Position numbers and translations under genes: made by a program
Shown: positions 36,488 to 45,840 of the stretch, in pieces
Numbering within the stretch: the first letter of the stretch is position 1
How the letters are laid out: every line of letters begins with the position of its first letter
Assembly (NCBI GenBank): GCA_013286495.1
Contig: JABDFQ010000006.1
Span: 1-64,000, forward strand
DNA from: Gammaproteobacteria bacterium
GTDB taxonomy: Bacteria; Pseudomonadota; Gammaproteobacteria; DSM-16500
Direction of reading: 5' to 3'
DNA length: 64,000 nucleotides
Notes under the pieces: generated by a model
Seen by the model: only the letters and a program-made list of their open reading frames with translations
Databases searched by the model: none
What the model was told of the DNA's origin: nothing

Positions 36488-36596
36488 AGGTGTGTCATTC
36501 CCGCGAAGGCTTGTCATTCCCGCGAAGGCGGGAACCTATTTTGGATGGGTTCCCGCCTTCGCGGGAATGACAAGCCTTCGCGGGAATGACACACCT
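36488..36596. repeat. palindromic repeat element with 49-bp perfect arms
   Basis: Arms 36488-36536 and 36548-36596 are exact reverse complements around an 11-base loop. Each arm holds two tandem copies of GTCATTCCCGCGAAGGC, a well-known chromosomal palindromic repeat of many bacteria (REP/MITE-like). It sits between convergent genes, so it could stop transcription from both sides. Confidence 0.92.
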
Positions 36597-36648
36597 GTGT
36601 GATAACAAAACTTCGTAATAGCGCATTCATCTTTTAACACACTCTCCT

Positions 36649-38043
36649 TCACCCTTCCGCGATCACCTTGAACTTGCACAACTCCTGAAAACCGAGGCGG
36701 CCGTGTTCGCAACCCATGCCAGAATTTTTATGTCCGCCAAAAGGATTGCTTGGCGTCCAATGATTGCCTTCATTAATATCAATTGCACCTGCATCAATTT
36801 GCGCTGCAACACGACGTGCACGTTCGAGATTATTTGAATACACAAATGCTCCCAATCCATAAACTGTATCATTGGCAAGTTGTATTGCTTCTTCTTCTGT
36901 TGCAAATGACACAACAGGCAATACCGGTGCAAATACTTCTTCTTTCCAGATACGCATTTCTGGTTTTACATCAACAACTAGCGTCGGCAAATAAAACGCA
37001 CCCGTTAAATGATCAGGATGTTTGCCACCAATTAATACTTTCGCGCCTCTCTTTACCGCATCAGCCATTTGCTCTTCCACCACATGTAATTGACGCATCG
37101 CAACCAATGGTCCCATTTCTGTTTGTTCATTTTCAGGATCACCAACTTTAATTGCTTCAATATGTTTAACCAATTTATCTACTACTTGCTGATAAATGGA
37201 TTCATGCACAATCAGGCGTTTTAACGCATCACAAATTTGTCCGCAATTACTAAATCGCGCACGATAAATGGCAGGAACAATGGTATCAATATCTACATCT
37301 TCAAAAACAACTGCAGGATTTGAACCGCCCATTTCAAGTATTGCTTTTATCTGTTTTTTTCCTGCAACTTCATATAATTTTTTTCCGACAGTAGAACTTC
37401 CAGTAAACCAGATCATATCTACATTCTGTTCAGCCAAAAACGCTCCTGTTTCACCATCACCATAAATTTCAGCAAACACACCTTGCCGCAATTCCGGTAT
37501 GGATAACATGACTTCTTCCATTAATTTACCTAGTAATGGACATTCTTCTGAAAATTTGAAAATCACGGTATTACCAACAATTAAATTTGGAATTACTCCC
37601 CAGATAAAATTTGAAAAAGGAAAATTCCACGGAACAATCGATGCAACTACTCCTCTTGGCTCATACACAATGCGATTTATTTTTTTACCTTCTGCAAGTG
37701 TAATTTCATCTTCAAGATATTGAGGTGCATCATTTAAAAATGCTTCGAAATAATCAAAATCAAATTTAATATCACCTTTGGATTCAACCAGTGGCTTACC
37801 CATTTCCCTCGTTGTCAGCAGAATAATGTCATCCACTCTTGCCTTAAATGCATCAATCAATGGACGCAAAATGGCTATTCTTTTTTTTATTCCAAGTTCT
37901 TTCCACGCTTTTTTTGCACGATGAGCAGCTTCGACTTTATTAATAATTTCATCTTGCGAACTGTATTTTATTTTTCCCAATACCTGTAAATTGGCAGGAT
38001 TAATGGACTCAAGATATTTTTCTGCTTGCCCGGTTTCCATCAT
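36649..38043 (-). CDS. NAD(P)-dependent aldehyde dehydrogenase
   Basis: A 464-residue enzyme of the ALDH superfamily, closest in pattern to succinate-semialdehyde dehydrogenases. PWNFPFSNFIWGVIP is the cofactor-binding start, FTGSSTVGKKL the Rossmann turn, LEMGGSNPA the general-base Glu, and NCGQICDALKR carries the catalytic Cys. KEEVFAPVLPV and NPFGGHKNSGMG are C-terminal conserved blocks. It is cytosolic. The exact aldehyde is not determined by the sequence. It is transcribed alone, towards the palindromic repeat. Confidence 0.9.
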   Translation of the reverse strand: MMETGQAEKYLESINPANLQVLGKIKYSSQDEIINKVEAAHRAKKAWKELGIKKRIAILRPLIDAFKARVDDIILLTTREMGKPLVESKGDIKFDFDYFEAFLNDAPQYLEDEITLAEGKKINRIVYEPRGVVASIVPWNFPFSNFIWGVIPNLIVGNTVIFKFSEECPLLGKLMEEVMLSIPELRQGVFAEIYGDGETGAFLAEQNVDMIWFTGSSTVGKKLYEVAGKKQIKAILEMGGSNPAVVFEDVDIDTIVPAIYRARFSNCGQICDALKRLIVHESIYQQVVDKLVKHIEAIKVGDPENEQTEMGPLVAMRQLHVVEEQMADAVKRGAKVLIGGKHPDHLTGAFYLPTLVVDVKPEMRIWKEEVFAPVLPVVSFATEEEAIQLANDTVYGLGAFVYSNNLERARRVAAQIDAGAIDINEGNHWTPSNPFGGHKNSGMGCEHGRLGFQELCKFKVIAEG

Positions 38044-38203
38044 GGTATTTTCCTCAATAAATAAAATAAGTTAGGCAAAATCATACCGTCAAAATAATCA
38101 TGACTCAATGAAGTTATCATATTGATTTTGCTGATATACCCATCACCATATTTATTTCAGGTAAAATATATTTATAAAAACTTAAAAATACGAGGAGTGA
38201 ATC

Positions 38204-38725
38204 ATGCATAGCAAATGGATAGTCTCACTTATTACCATTCTTGCCTTAGTACTATTACCTGTCGTTTCACAGAGCCGCACTAGACATTATCATGGCTCAT
38301 CTTACGGCGGTTCCATGCCAGGACAAATTTCATCTTCGGGTGAAAAAGTCATCATCATTGATCCACGAATTCATGAATTCGGTGCGTATGATGCTAATGG
38401 CAATTTGCTGCGTTCAGGAACTGTCACAGCAGGTGGTTCATGGTGTCCGGATATCCATCGTTCCTGTCGTACCCGCTCAGGCACATTCCGCATTTATACA
38501 TTAGGCAGCGAAAGTTGCAGATCACATAAATATCCATTACCTCGTGGCGGTGCACCGATGCCATATTGCATGTTCTTTAATGGCAATCAGGGTTTACATG
38601 GCTCATATCAGGTAGTGCGCGGCAACGTCAGTCATGGTTGCGTACGCTTGCATGTCGGTGATGCAGAGTGGATACGATATAACTTTGCGCGTATCGGCAC
38701 GAAAGTCGTTGTACGTCCTTATTAA
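38204..38725 (+). CDS. L,D-transpeptidase (YkuD domain), secreted
   Basis: A 173-residue periplasmic enzyme. A signal peptide (IVSLITILALVLLPVVSQS) is followed by a YkuD catalytic domain: IIIDPRIHEFGAYDANG at the start and the active-site motif SHGCVRLHVGDAEW with the nucleophile Cys and the His/Arg. It would make 3-3 cross-links in peptidoglycan or attach lipoproteins to it. It is short for the family, with no LysM domain. A bidirectional terminator follows. Confidence 0.9.
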   Translation: MHSKWIVSLITILALVLLPVVSQSRTRHYHGSSYGGSMPGQISSSGEKVIIIDPRIHEFGAYDANGNLLRSGTVTAGGSWCPDIHRSCRTRSGTFRIYTLGSESCRSHKYPLPRGGAPMPYCMFFNGNQGLHGSYQVVRGNVSHGCVRLHVGDAEWIRYNFARIGTKVVVRPY

Positions 38726-38732
38726 TTTTATT

Positions 38733-38768
38733 AATAACGCATGATGCTTAACTGCATCGTGCGTTATT
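38733..38768. terminator. bidirectional terminator hairpin
   Basis: AATAACGCATGATGC and GCATCGTGCGTTATT form a 15-bp stem (one G-T pair) with a 6-base loop, between convergent genes and flanked by T-rich and A-rich sequence. The right arm overlaps the stop of the minus-strand gene. Confidence 0.75.
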
Positions 38769-39954
38769 ATTTTAATTCAGGCACAGGTTCATCAGATGGA
38801 ACTATTTCATTATCTTTAATTATCTGTTTAGACCAGATTGAGAATGTATCATGCGCATTAATCTGCATCTCATGAGTACGCCATTCTTCGCAAAGATTAT
38901 CCAGTAATTTTTTCTCAATCATGATTTTTAAAAATTGAACCAAATCCTGACTGGCACGATGCTGAACAATACATCGTAGCCATACTATTTTTGGTGAATC
39001 ATAAAACTTCAGAAGGTTGTCTTTAAAATTTTCCAACTGATCCATTGCCGGCAAACAGGTATAAATACCTGCTGATAATAAAGTAATAAGCTTAACGTCA
39101 TGATGATTTGCAGCCCATTTATCAAAACCACAATTACGATATGGCGCAGAAAAGAAATCGATATTATCCCGTAGAAAATCCAATACAACAGTATGATTTG
39201 CATTTTCCTGCAGTAACGCTTGTCTTCTGGTGCTAGCATACTTAGGTTTGAGATACTCTGTTATTCCATCCTTGTTTCCATAAATTGATTCCAGAATATC
39301 GAAACAGGTTCTTTGCAATCGCTTCTGCGAAAAGAGCATGGTGAATTTTTCAATAACAAATTCAATATAATCATCAAGCTCATTTGAAACAGCATTCAGA
39401 TAATTATTAAATTCGATTTCATTATCAGGCACATCAAGACAAGCAAGATAATTAACTATATCCTGCCAACAATTCGCGAAAGACACCATGTGCGTTTCCA
39501 TATTTTCCAGGTCACAATATGCATTATCTTCTTCATTCATCAATGGTTTTGCATAGTTAAGCAATGTCTGAATAAACACCTGCAAATCACTGTGACAATT
39601 GCGATTAAACATGTCATCCAGTGATTTAAGCAAATCATCGTGTTGCTGAAAAAAAGTTTCACGCAGTTCTTTCATTTTTATTTCAGGATTGATTGCTTCC
39701 AATTCAAATTGCAAATAGATCTTCTGCCATTGCTTATCCAGTGCAATGGATAAAGGGGTTTGCGATTGCATGATGAGAGACAATGATTTTGTGTGTGCCA
39801 CTGACATTTCTTCAGGTGGTGCATCCAGCAATTCCATTTTGATTCTATGAAGAAGTTTACTAAAATAATCAGATTCCAGATGCGCAAAACAGGTTTCGCG
39901 GATATTCATTCGTTGCATTGTATTAATTCTCGAAAACGTTTTGTGTGCGTGCAT
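38767..39954 (-). CDS. large helical protein of unknown function
   Basis: A 395-residue soluble, mainly helical protein without signal peptide or recognised domain. Patches such as DLQVFIQTLLNYAKPLMNEE and DYIEFVIEKFTMLFSQKRLQ suggest repeats of long helices. An ATG 12 codons in (MQRMNIRE) is an alternative start. Size, composition and separation from metabolic genes fit a host-interaction protein, but there is no direct evidence. It faces the L,D-transpeptidase gene across a terminator. Confidence 0.6.
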   Translation of the reverse strand: MHAHKTFSRINTMQRMNIRETCFAHLESDYFSKLLHRIKMELLDAPPEEMSVAHTKSLSLIMQSQTPLSIALDKQWQKIYLQFELEAINPEIKMKELRETFFQQHDDLLKSLDDMFNRNCHSDLQVFIQTLLNYAKPLMNEEDNAYCDLENMETHMVSFANCWQDIVNYLACLDVPDNEIEFNNYLNAVSNELDDYIEFVIEKFTMLFSQKRLQRTCFDILESIYGNKDGITEYLKPKYASTRRQALLQENANHTVVLDFLRDNIDFFSAPYRNCGFDKWAANHHDVKLITLLSAGIYTCLPAMDQLENFKDNLLKFYDSPKIVWLRCIVQHRASQDLVQFLKIMIEKKLLDNLCEEWRTHEMQINAHDTFSIWSKQIIKDNEIVPSDEPVPELK

Positions 39955-40210
39955 GATGGCTTCATCCTTGATAAATTAAAAGTATTGTCTTCCTGACATA
40001 CTAATAACTATATGAATATAGGAAATAAATGTATACATATATTTATGCAGAAAAACCTAGTGAAAAAATCTCTTAATTTTTCCTTAAGAATAAAAGCGCA
40101 TGATAATTGGCAGAATAATTATTATTCAGAAATAAAAAAGTTATCGACATTAAAGAAAAAAAATCGCAACAACTATTATTAATAAATAAACAGACAAATG
40201 GAGTGTCACT

Positions 40211-43200
40211 ATGTTTACTGGAACTGGAACTGATCCCGTCTCAACTATCTCTACTGCAACATCCGTGTTAAGTGCTGCAAATAGCCTGCCAAATCCAACT
40301 TCCAGCGATGTCGTCGGAAGTGCTGCCGCCTGGTCATTGATGGGAACACCACCAGCTAACCCTGTTAATTCAATTTCGGGAACACCTACGAGTCCTTCTT
40401 CAGCTATTGGTATAGGTATTGGTCTTGGATTAGTCGCTGTATTTGTTGTTGGCGGTTTATGCTGGCTAGCTTTTCAGGGAGCAAAATTAGCCTATCATAA
40501 ATACCAGCTTGGCAAAAAAAAGGAAGTGGTGGATAAAGCCAGATTAGTAAATGACATGTTGGCCAAGATCCAAAAAGATCTATATATTCCTGGACTGAGA
40601 GAACCAATAAATTTACCTATGCCTTTTGAAATTACTGGAAGCGGTGACGATGAAGAAGTAAAAGCGCTTTGTTTTACCGATGCAATTATCGAAGACATGG
40701 GAGAAGTTTTGCCGGATGGCTTATCTCCAGATTTTGCTGCTTACCATATTTATATTATCAGTGCGATAAGCGATGGAAAGCTATATTACTTTGCTGCCAA
40801 AGGAGATAAGCGCACTTCCAGCGAAATTCAAAGCATGAATGCCCTTACACTCGGATTTATTACTTATATTCTTTACATTTTAAATACATATTCAATGAAA
40901 TTTAGCGGTTTCAAGCTGGATATTGCTATCAATACTGCATTAAAAGAATTAATTAATGGGTTTGCTTCGTTAAAGGGTACTAGCGAAACACAGGAATTTA
41001 GTCGATTAAGCGACATCTATTCAAATATAGAAAAAGGCATAAAAATTCTTGATCAGAAAAGTGAAAAGCAATGTCTTATGGATAGAACCAAAACCATTCA
41101 TAAAGATTGCTTGCGCTATCTTATTTATTTACTCAGAACTTTGGCCATGCTTGGAACAACCAGTGAACACTGGGAATTTGTTCGCAATGCTTCACCCGCT
41201 GCATTAATGAGTACCATATGGAAAAAAAAATATATAAAGGGGAAAAAATGGAGTTTAAAAACATCTCATGAAAAAGAAGTAGAAATGCCAGATTCATTTT
41301 TCAAGACTTGTCTGGTTAAACTGGCTCATTTCAGTTTCGATTCCCTTGATATGAATTTCCGTCTTCAGTCAATTCCAGCAAGCAGCATTACTGTTCCTGA
41401 TCTGGAGAGATATTGGACCACTGATAAAAATGAAATGAAAGATCTGGAAAAATTAATGAACCAGTTAAAAAAAGAATGCAGTATTAGTAAAAATTTTCTC
41501 ACGCGAGAGCTTGAGATAATAAATGGTATCAAGGTGCTCAAAGATATCACAACAGATAAAATTCTGGTTGATCGCATGGAGATATTCAAACTCATAGAAA
41601 TGCAGATTACCATGATCATTTCCTTCAGAATTCTCAGCAAGGAATTGTATGATGGTTTAATCGCATTGGGCGAAATAGATATCACCAATAATGATCATGT
41701 TGAATTGTATACAGCCATCTTTGGAATGCTGAATAAAATTATCGAAAATAGCCAGATGCTTAAAAAAAGAATGGATAATGTGGTGAATGATTCACTGGAT
41801 AATGCCATGCAATTGAATAACCTTCTGGAGGTGCGCAGAAGACTGGAATATTGTAATGGACACATTTGTGAAACCATGGATACAGCCAGAACCGTATTAC
41901 AAAAATATTTTATTGAAAATAGAAAAAAGAATACTGAAGAACTCAAGGAATCTGCAAAAGCTCGCTTGTACGACATTTCCAATTTACTCAATGAGACTTA
42001 TGCATTAAAACAACACTCAACTGCTGAGATATATTTTGGAATGCCCCAACAACCAGCTATCGAGCAACCAGCAATCGAACAACCAGCAAAAAAACACAGA
42101 CGGCATCATCGTTCCAAATCCTGTGATGTTGCAATCAAAAAAAATGTTAGTGAAGATAAGAATGCTGCAGATGAAAAAACCATCGTTCCCCTGACAACTC
42201 AAAGTGCCAGTAATTCACCTGTCACGGAAAAAAAGACGAAAGATACTGAAAGAAAAACCTTCAGGAAAAAAAAGCCTTCCGATAAAAAATATTCTTCCGA
42301 CAAGGACGAATCGGCGCACACTTTTTCAAATGAGAAGAAGAAGCCATCATTTCTTAAAAAAAGTGCTTCCAATCTGCGGCGTTTTTCAGGCTCCGATAGT
42401 CAGGCAGAGGCAAGCATCAATGAAAACTCTGCAGTGAGTCAAAAAGGAAGCGGCAACTTGCTGTACAAAATCACAAAAGCAGCTAAGCGCAGTACAGGTT
42501 CAAACCCAAAAATTTATGTCAATGACGAACTTTCCATGGAAACAAATGAAATAAAGCAGCAAGTGGAAGAGATCATTTATAAAAAACATGAAACATCAGC
42601 GGATACCGCACAAAGCAATGAACAACCCAAATCCGTGACAGAAATAAATGAATTAAAAAAAGTAACGGAAGCAGAAGGAAATAAACAAATCATCATACCT
42701 CCAACCAACAAGAAAAAACACAAGAAGCCTGTATTTGCAACACCAACTGAGGAGCAGAAATATACTATTAACAAAATACATAACCATATTAATAAAGTGT
42801 ATACAAAAATCCTTGCTATGCAGCCTTCAAAAAGAAAGACTCTGTGTGAATGCTTGTATAGCTCAATTAGTATTGAATATCAGAAGCTGAAAAATATGGT
42901 TGATGCTGCTCTTTCTAATAATCAGCGCGCAAGATTGGGAAACATCATTAATTTATTCAAATTAGCACTCGATCATTTTAGTGGTTATATGACAAATAAT
43001 AATCTGGACGATATCATCGCAATTCAAGATCTGATTAACTCAAAGGATTATATTGTCCACATAGATAGACATTCTTCGTCAACCAAGCGATTTTTCAATA
43101 CTTATGTGGGTAATTTATTCACAACTATTACGCATACTAATTTTTTCAAGATTCATGATGCTTGCCAGAAGTTTTGCAATGATCCTGAAATCAATCTGGA

Positions 43201-43231
43201 AAGAAAAGGAAGAAATCATAACCTGATATAG
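40211..43231 (+). CDS. 1006-residue single-span membrane protein, effector candidate
   Basis: The N-terminal ~60 residues are Ser/Thr/Pro-rich and are followed by one hydrophobic helix (residues ~66-90, AIGIGIGLGLVAVFVVGGL), then ~520 residues of helical, folded-looking sequence without a known family. Residues ~610-850 are a Lys/Ser/Glu-rich low-complexity stretch starting with tandem PAIEQ units and KKHRRHHRSKS, followed by a C-terminal helical domain (~860-1000). There is no classical cleavable signal peptide. Long, basic, modular proteins like this are typical of type IV effectors in Legionellales; this is an inference only. It ends four bases before the convergent cyclase gene. Confidence 0.6.
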   Translation: MFTGTGTDPVSTISTATSVLSAANSLPNPTSSDVVGSAAAWSLMGTPPANPVNSISGTPTSPSSAIGIGIGLGLVAVFVVGGLCWLAFQGAKLAYHKYQLGKKKEVVDKARLVNDMLAKIQKDLYIPGLREPINLPMPFEITGSGDDEEVKALCFTDAIIEDMGEVLPDGLSPDFAAYHIYIISAISDGKLYYFAAKGDKRTSSEIQSMNALTLGFITYILYILNTYSMKFSGFKLDIAINTALKELINGFASLKGTSETQEFSRLSDIYSNIEKGIKILDQKSEKQCLMDRTKTIHKDCLRYLIYLLRTLAMLGTTSEHWEFVRNASPAALMSTIWKKKYIKGKKWSLKTSHEKEVEMPDSFFKTCLVKLAHFSFDSLDMNFRLQSIPASSITVPDLERYWTTDKNEMKDLEKLMNQLKKECSISKNFLTRELEIINGIKVLKDITTDKILVDRMEIFKLIEMQITMIISFRILSKELYDGLIALGEIDITNNDHVELYTAIFGMLNKIIENSQMLKKRMDNVVNDSLDNAMQLNNLLEVRRRLEYCNGHICETMDTARTVLQKYFIENRKKNTEELKESAKARLYDISNLLNETYALKQHSTAEIYFGMPQQPAIEQPAIEQPAKKHRRHHRSKSCDVAIKKNVSEDKNAADEKTIVPLTTQSASNSPVTEKKTKDTERKTFRKKKPSDKKYSSDKDESAHTFSNEKKKPSFLKKSASNLRRFSGSDSQAEASINENSAVSQKGSGNLLYKITKAAKRSTGSNPKIYVNDELSMETNEIKQQVEEIIYKKHETSADTAQSNEQPKSVTEINELKKVTEAEGNKQIIIPPTNKKKHKKPVFATPTEEQKYTINKIHNHINKVYTKILAMQPSKRKTLCECLYSSISIEYQKLKNMVDAALSNNQRARLGNIINLFKLALDHFSGYMTNNNLDDIIAIQDLINSKDYIVHIDRHSSSTKRFFNTYVGNLFTTITHTNFFKIHDACQKFCNDPEINLERKGRNHNLI

Positions 43232-43235
43232 AAAA

Positions 43236-45509
43236 TTATTTACTTTCCATCACCCAGACACCGTTCCAGTCAGGTTTGGGTGGATGTTGTTTCAGCCATT
43301 CACAACGTTCGATATAAACTTTGCAAGGTTTATCATGCGGATTGAGAGATAAAGCCGTTGTAAAAGAGGCAACAGCTTTATCCCATTCTCGAGCCTGATA
43401 ATATTCCATGCCATTATTAAACTGGCTCAACACTTCAATCTGATGTGGAAATGATTCTGCATCATGAAAATCAATCACTTCGTAAATGGCAACCGGTCGT
43501 TCCTTGCCTTTTACAATGACCTTATCCAGTTGACGTGTGCGATAGGTTGCTTTTAATTTTGCGAATGTAAATTCACTTATCAGCAAATGTGCACCATATT
43601 GTTTGCATAAACCTTCAATGCGTGAAGCGAGATTCACACCATCGCCAATGACAGTAAAATCCATGCGTTTATCTGAACCGATATTGCCGGAGACGACCAT
43701 ATCGGTATTAATGCCTATGCCATGATCAATCGTCAGTAAATTATTATCTTTGCGTTTTTTATTAAACAATTTCAGCGCTTTCATCATGGCAATCGCTGAA
43801 CGTACTGCACGATCGGGATCATCTTCATGTGGAAAAGGACTACCAAATACTGCCATGATGGCATCGCCAATAAATTTATCGAGAATCCCGCCTTCATTTT
43901 GAATACAATCCACCATCACCGTAAAATATTCATTGAGCAACTGCACAGTATTTTCAGCACCCAGTGATTCAGAGAGTGTGGTAAAACTTCTTATATCTGA
44001 AAATAAAATACTCGCCATCATGCTGGTGCCACCAAGGGAAAACTCATCAGACTTCATCAATTCTTCTGCCAATTCCGGGCTCATGTATTTTGACATGGTC
44101 GATTTCATGCGTTTTTCCGAACTGATATCTTCCATCATGATCATGATTCCCAGGCGTTCCTGTTTGGTATTAATCAATGGCATGATGGTGATATTAGCGG
44201 TAATTTTATGATGTGCAAAAATTAATTCGGCATCAATAATCATTTCCTGTTGTGAGATTTCTGTCGCGTTTTTTACACTTTCCATTTTTTCAATCAAAAT
44301 GGGATTAGTCGTGGAAAAAAATTCATTCGCATCCTTCCCCAGAATATCCTTGATGTCATTGAGTTGTGATAGTTTCAATCCGGCCTTGTTGCAGGTGACA
44401 ATTTTGTTTTCTTCATTTACTGTAAAAACACCATTGGTCATACTTTCCAGAATACTTTCATTATAATTTTTGACATTTTGCACATCGTCAAATAGTGTCG
44501 CATTTTCAATTGCCATGGAAATCTGACCATTAATGGCAATCAATTGTGATTCATCTTCCGCACTAAATTCACCATGTTTTTTATTCAGGACTTGTGTCAC
44601 ACCGATGACTTTACCTGCCTTATTTTTGACTGGTGCACTGAGAATCGAACGTGTAAAAAATCCCGTTGATTTATCAAATGCTGGATTAAAACGCAAATCA
44701 GCATAAGCATGTGGAATTTTTACTATTTCACCAGAAGTAAAAACTGCACCAGCAATTCCCAAATGATTAGGAAATCTAATTTGTTTTTTTTCAAGACCAA
44801 TACTTGCTTCCGTATATAACTCACCGGTTTTGGGATCATTGATAAACAAGGTGGAACGTTCTGCATCCAGCGAATCGGTAATGGTGGCAATAATTTTTTC
44901 CAGCAGCGTGGATAAATGAATTTCACTGGAAACTCGCGCCATGGCTGCAAGAAATTCCAGCTCTTTTCTATGCGCTTGTTCGATGCGTTCAACGGTTAAT
45001 CTGCCCTGAATCGCATAAGCTGCCTGTTCCGTCAATGCTTTCACCAGTTGCTCATCTGCTGAGGTAAACTTGCCATCAATCTTGTTCAGCATTTGTGTCA
45101 CGCCAATGATTTCATTATTGATGGTTTTTAATGGTACGCATAATACACTTGTGGTTTTAAAGCCTGTAATTTTATCGATGATGCGATTATATCTTTCATC
45201 CTTGTAAGCATCTTCCACGCTAATGGATTCATCATGTGTAAATGACCATCCGACCAAACCGCTGGTATTTAATATGCGAATTTCCTGATCGAGATTTCCC
45301 TGTGCGATAAATGAATATAATTCATTGGTTTTTTCATCATTGAGAAAAATCGAACCGCGTTCACAACCAATCACACTGGTAGTGATATTCACCAGAGTGG
45401 TTAATGCTTCCTTTAATGAAGCAGTTTTTGCAATATCATCATATAATTTGGATAGCAATCGATAATAGTTTTTTGATTTCAGATTTTTAATGAGCAAATC
45501 ATTTGCCAT
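43236..45509 (-). CDS. class III adenylate cyclase with two GAF and one PAS domain
   Basis: A 757-residue cytosolic signalling enzyme making cAMP. Two GAF domains (~20-165 and ~185-335; IGVTQMLNKIDGKFTSADEQ, IGVTQVLNKKHGEFSAEDES) are followed by a PAS domain (~350-470) and a class III catalytic domain (~510-690). ASILFSDIRSFT and FIGDAIMAVFG give the two metal-binding Asp, DKFIGD the adenine-contact Lys, DFTVIGDGVNLASRIE the base Asp plus transition-state Asn and Arg. A TPR-like tail ends the protein. The start is MANDLLIK; the frame extends 33 codons upstream into the coiled-coil gene. The overlap with that gene (11 bp) implies coupling. It lies in the run continuing the pilus operon, so it may supply cAMP for pilus control. 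Confidence 0.88.
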   Translation of the reverse strand: MANDLLIKNLKSKNYYRLLSKLYDDIAKTASLKEALTTLVNITTSVIGCERGSIFLNDEKTNELYSFIAQGNLDQEIRILNTSGLVGWSFTHDESISVEDAYKDERYNRIIDKITGFKTTSVLCVPLKTINNEIIGVTQMLNKIDGKFTSADEQLVKALTEQAAYAIQGRLTVERIEQAHRKELEFLAAMARVSSEIHLSTLLEKIIATITDSLDAERSTLFINDPKTGELYTEASIGLEKKQIRFPNHLGIAGAVFTSGEIVKIPHAYADLRFNPAFDKSTGFFTRSILSAPVKNKAGKVIGVTQVLNKKHGEFSAEDESQLIAINGQISMAIENATLFDDVQNVKNYNESILESMTNGVFTVNEENKIVTCNKAGLKLSQLNDIKDILGKDANEFFSTTNPILIEKMESVKNATEISQQEMIIDAELIFAHHKITANITIMPLINTKQERLGIMIMMEDISSEKRMKSTMSKYMSPELAEELMKSDEFSLGGTSMMASILFSDIRSFTTLSESLGAENTVQLLNEYFTVMVDCIQNEGGILDKFIGDAIMAVFGSPFPHEDDPDRAVRSAIAMMKALKLFNKKRKDNNLLTIDHGIGINTDMVVSGNIGSDKRMDFTVIGDGVNLASRIEGLCKQYGAHLLISEFTFAKLKATYRTRQLDKVIVKGKERPVAIYEVIDFHDAESFPHQIEVLSQFNNGMEYYQAREWDKAVASFTTALSLNPHDKPCKVYIERCEWLKQHPPKPDWNGVWVMESK

Positions 45510-45822
45510 GCTGTTGCTCCAGTAATTCCCGCAATTCCCTGATAGTGGTTTGCAATTGCATTTGTTCATTCCTGAAATCCACCAATTGCGCTTGCAAAGC
45601 TTTTTCATGATTAAATTGCATGCCTTCCATTTTTTTACGCAAGGAGAAGATGGTCAGTTCCAGCTGTTTTAGCTGGTTTTCTTTTTGTATGGTGACTTGC
45701 TCAACTTGTTTTAGATGTAAAATAGCGTTTTTTTCCAGTTGATTGCGTAAATCCAGAATGCTGGTTTGTAATTGTCGTATCGTATTATTGAGATCTGTAA
45801 TTTGCTGTTGACTGGATTCCAT
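45499..45822 (-). CDS. coiled-coil protein linked to the cyclase
   Basis: A 107-residue, almost fully coiled-coil protein (ITDLNNTIRQLQTSILDLRN, QLKQLELTIFSLRKKMEGMQ) rich in Gln and Leu with no other domain. Its end overlaps the start of the adenylate cyclase by 11 bases, and its start is 18 bp after the antiporter stop. It may act as a scaffold or partner for the cyclase; unproven. Confidence 0.7.
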   Translation of the reverse strand: MESSQQQITDLNNTIRQLQTSILDLRNQLEKNAILHLKQVEQVTIQKENQLKQLELTIFSLRKKMEGMQFNHEKALQAQLVDFRNEQMQLQTTIRELRELLEQQHGK

Positions 45823-45840
45823 ATTTACGCGCTCTCCGTC

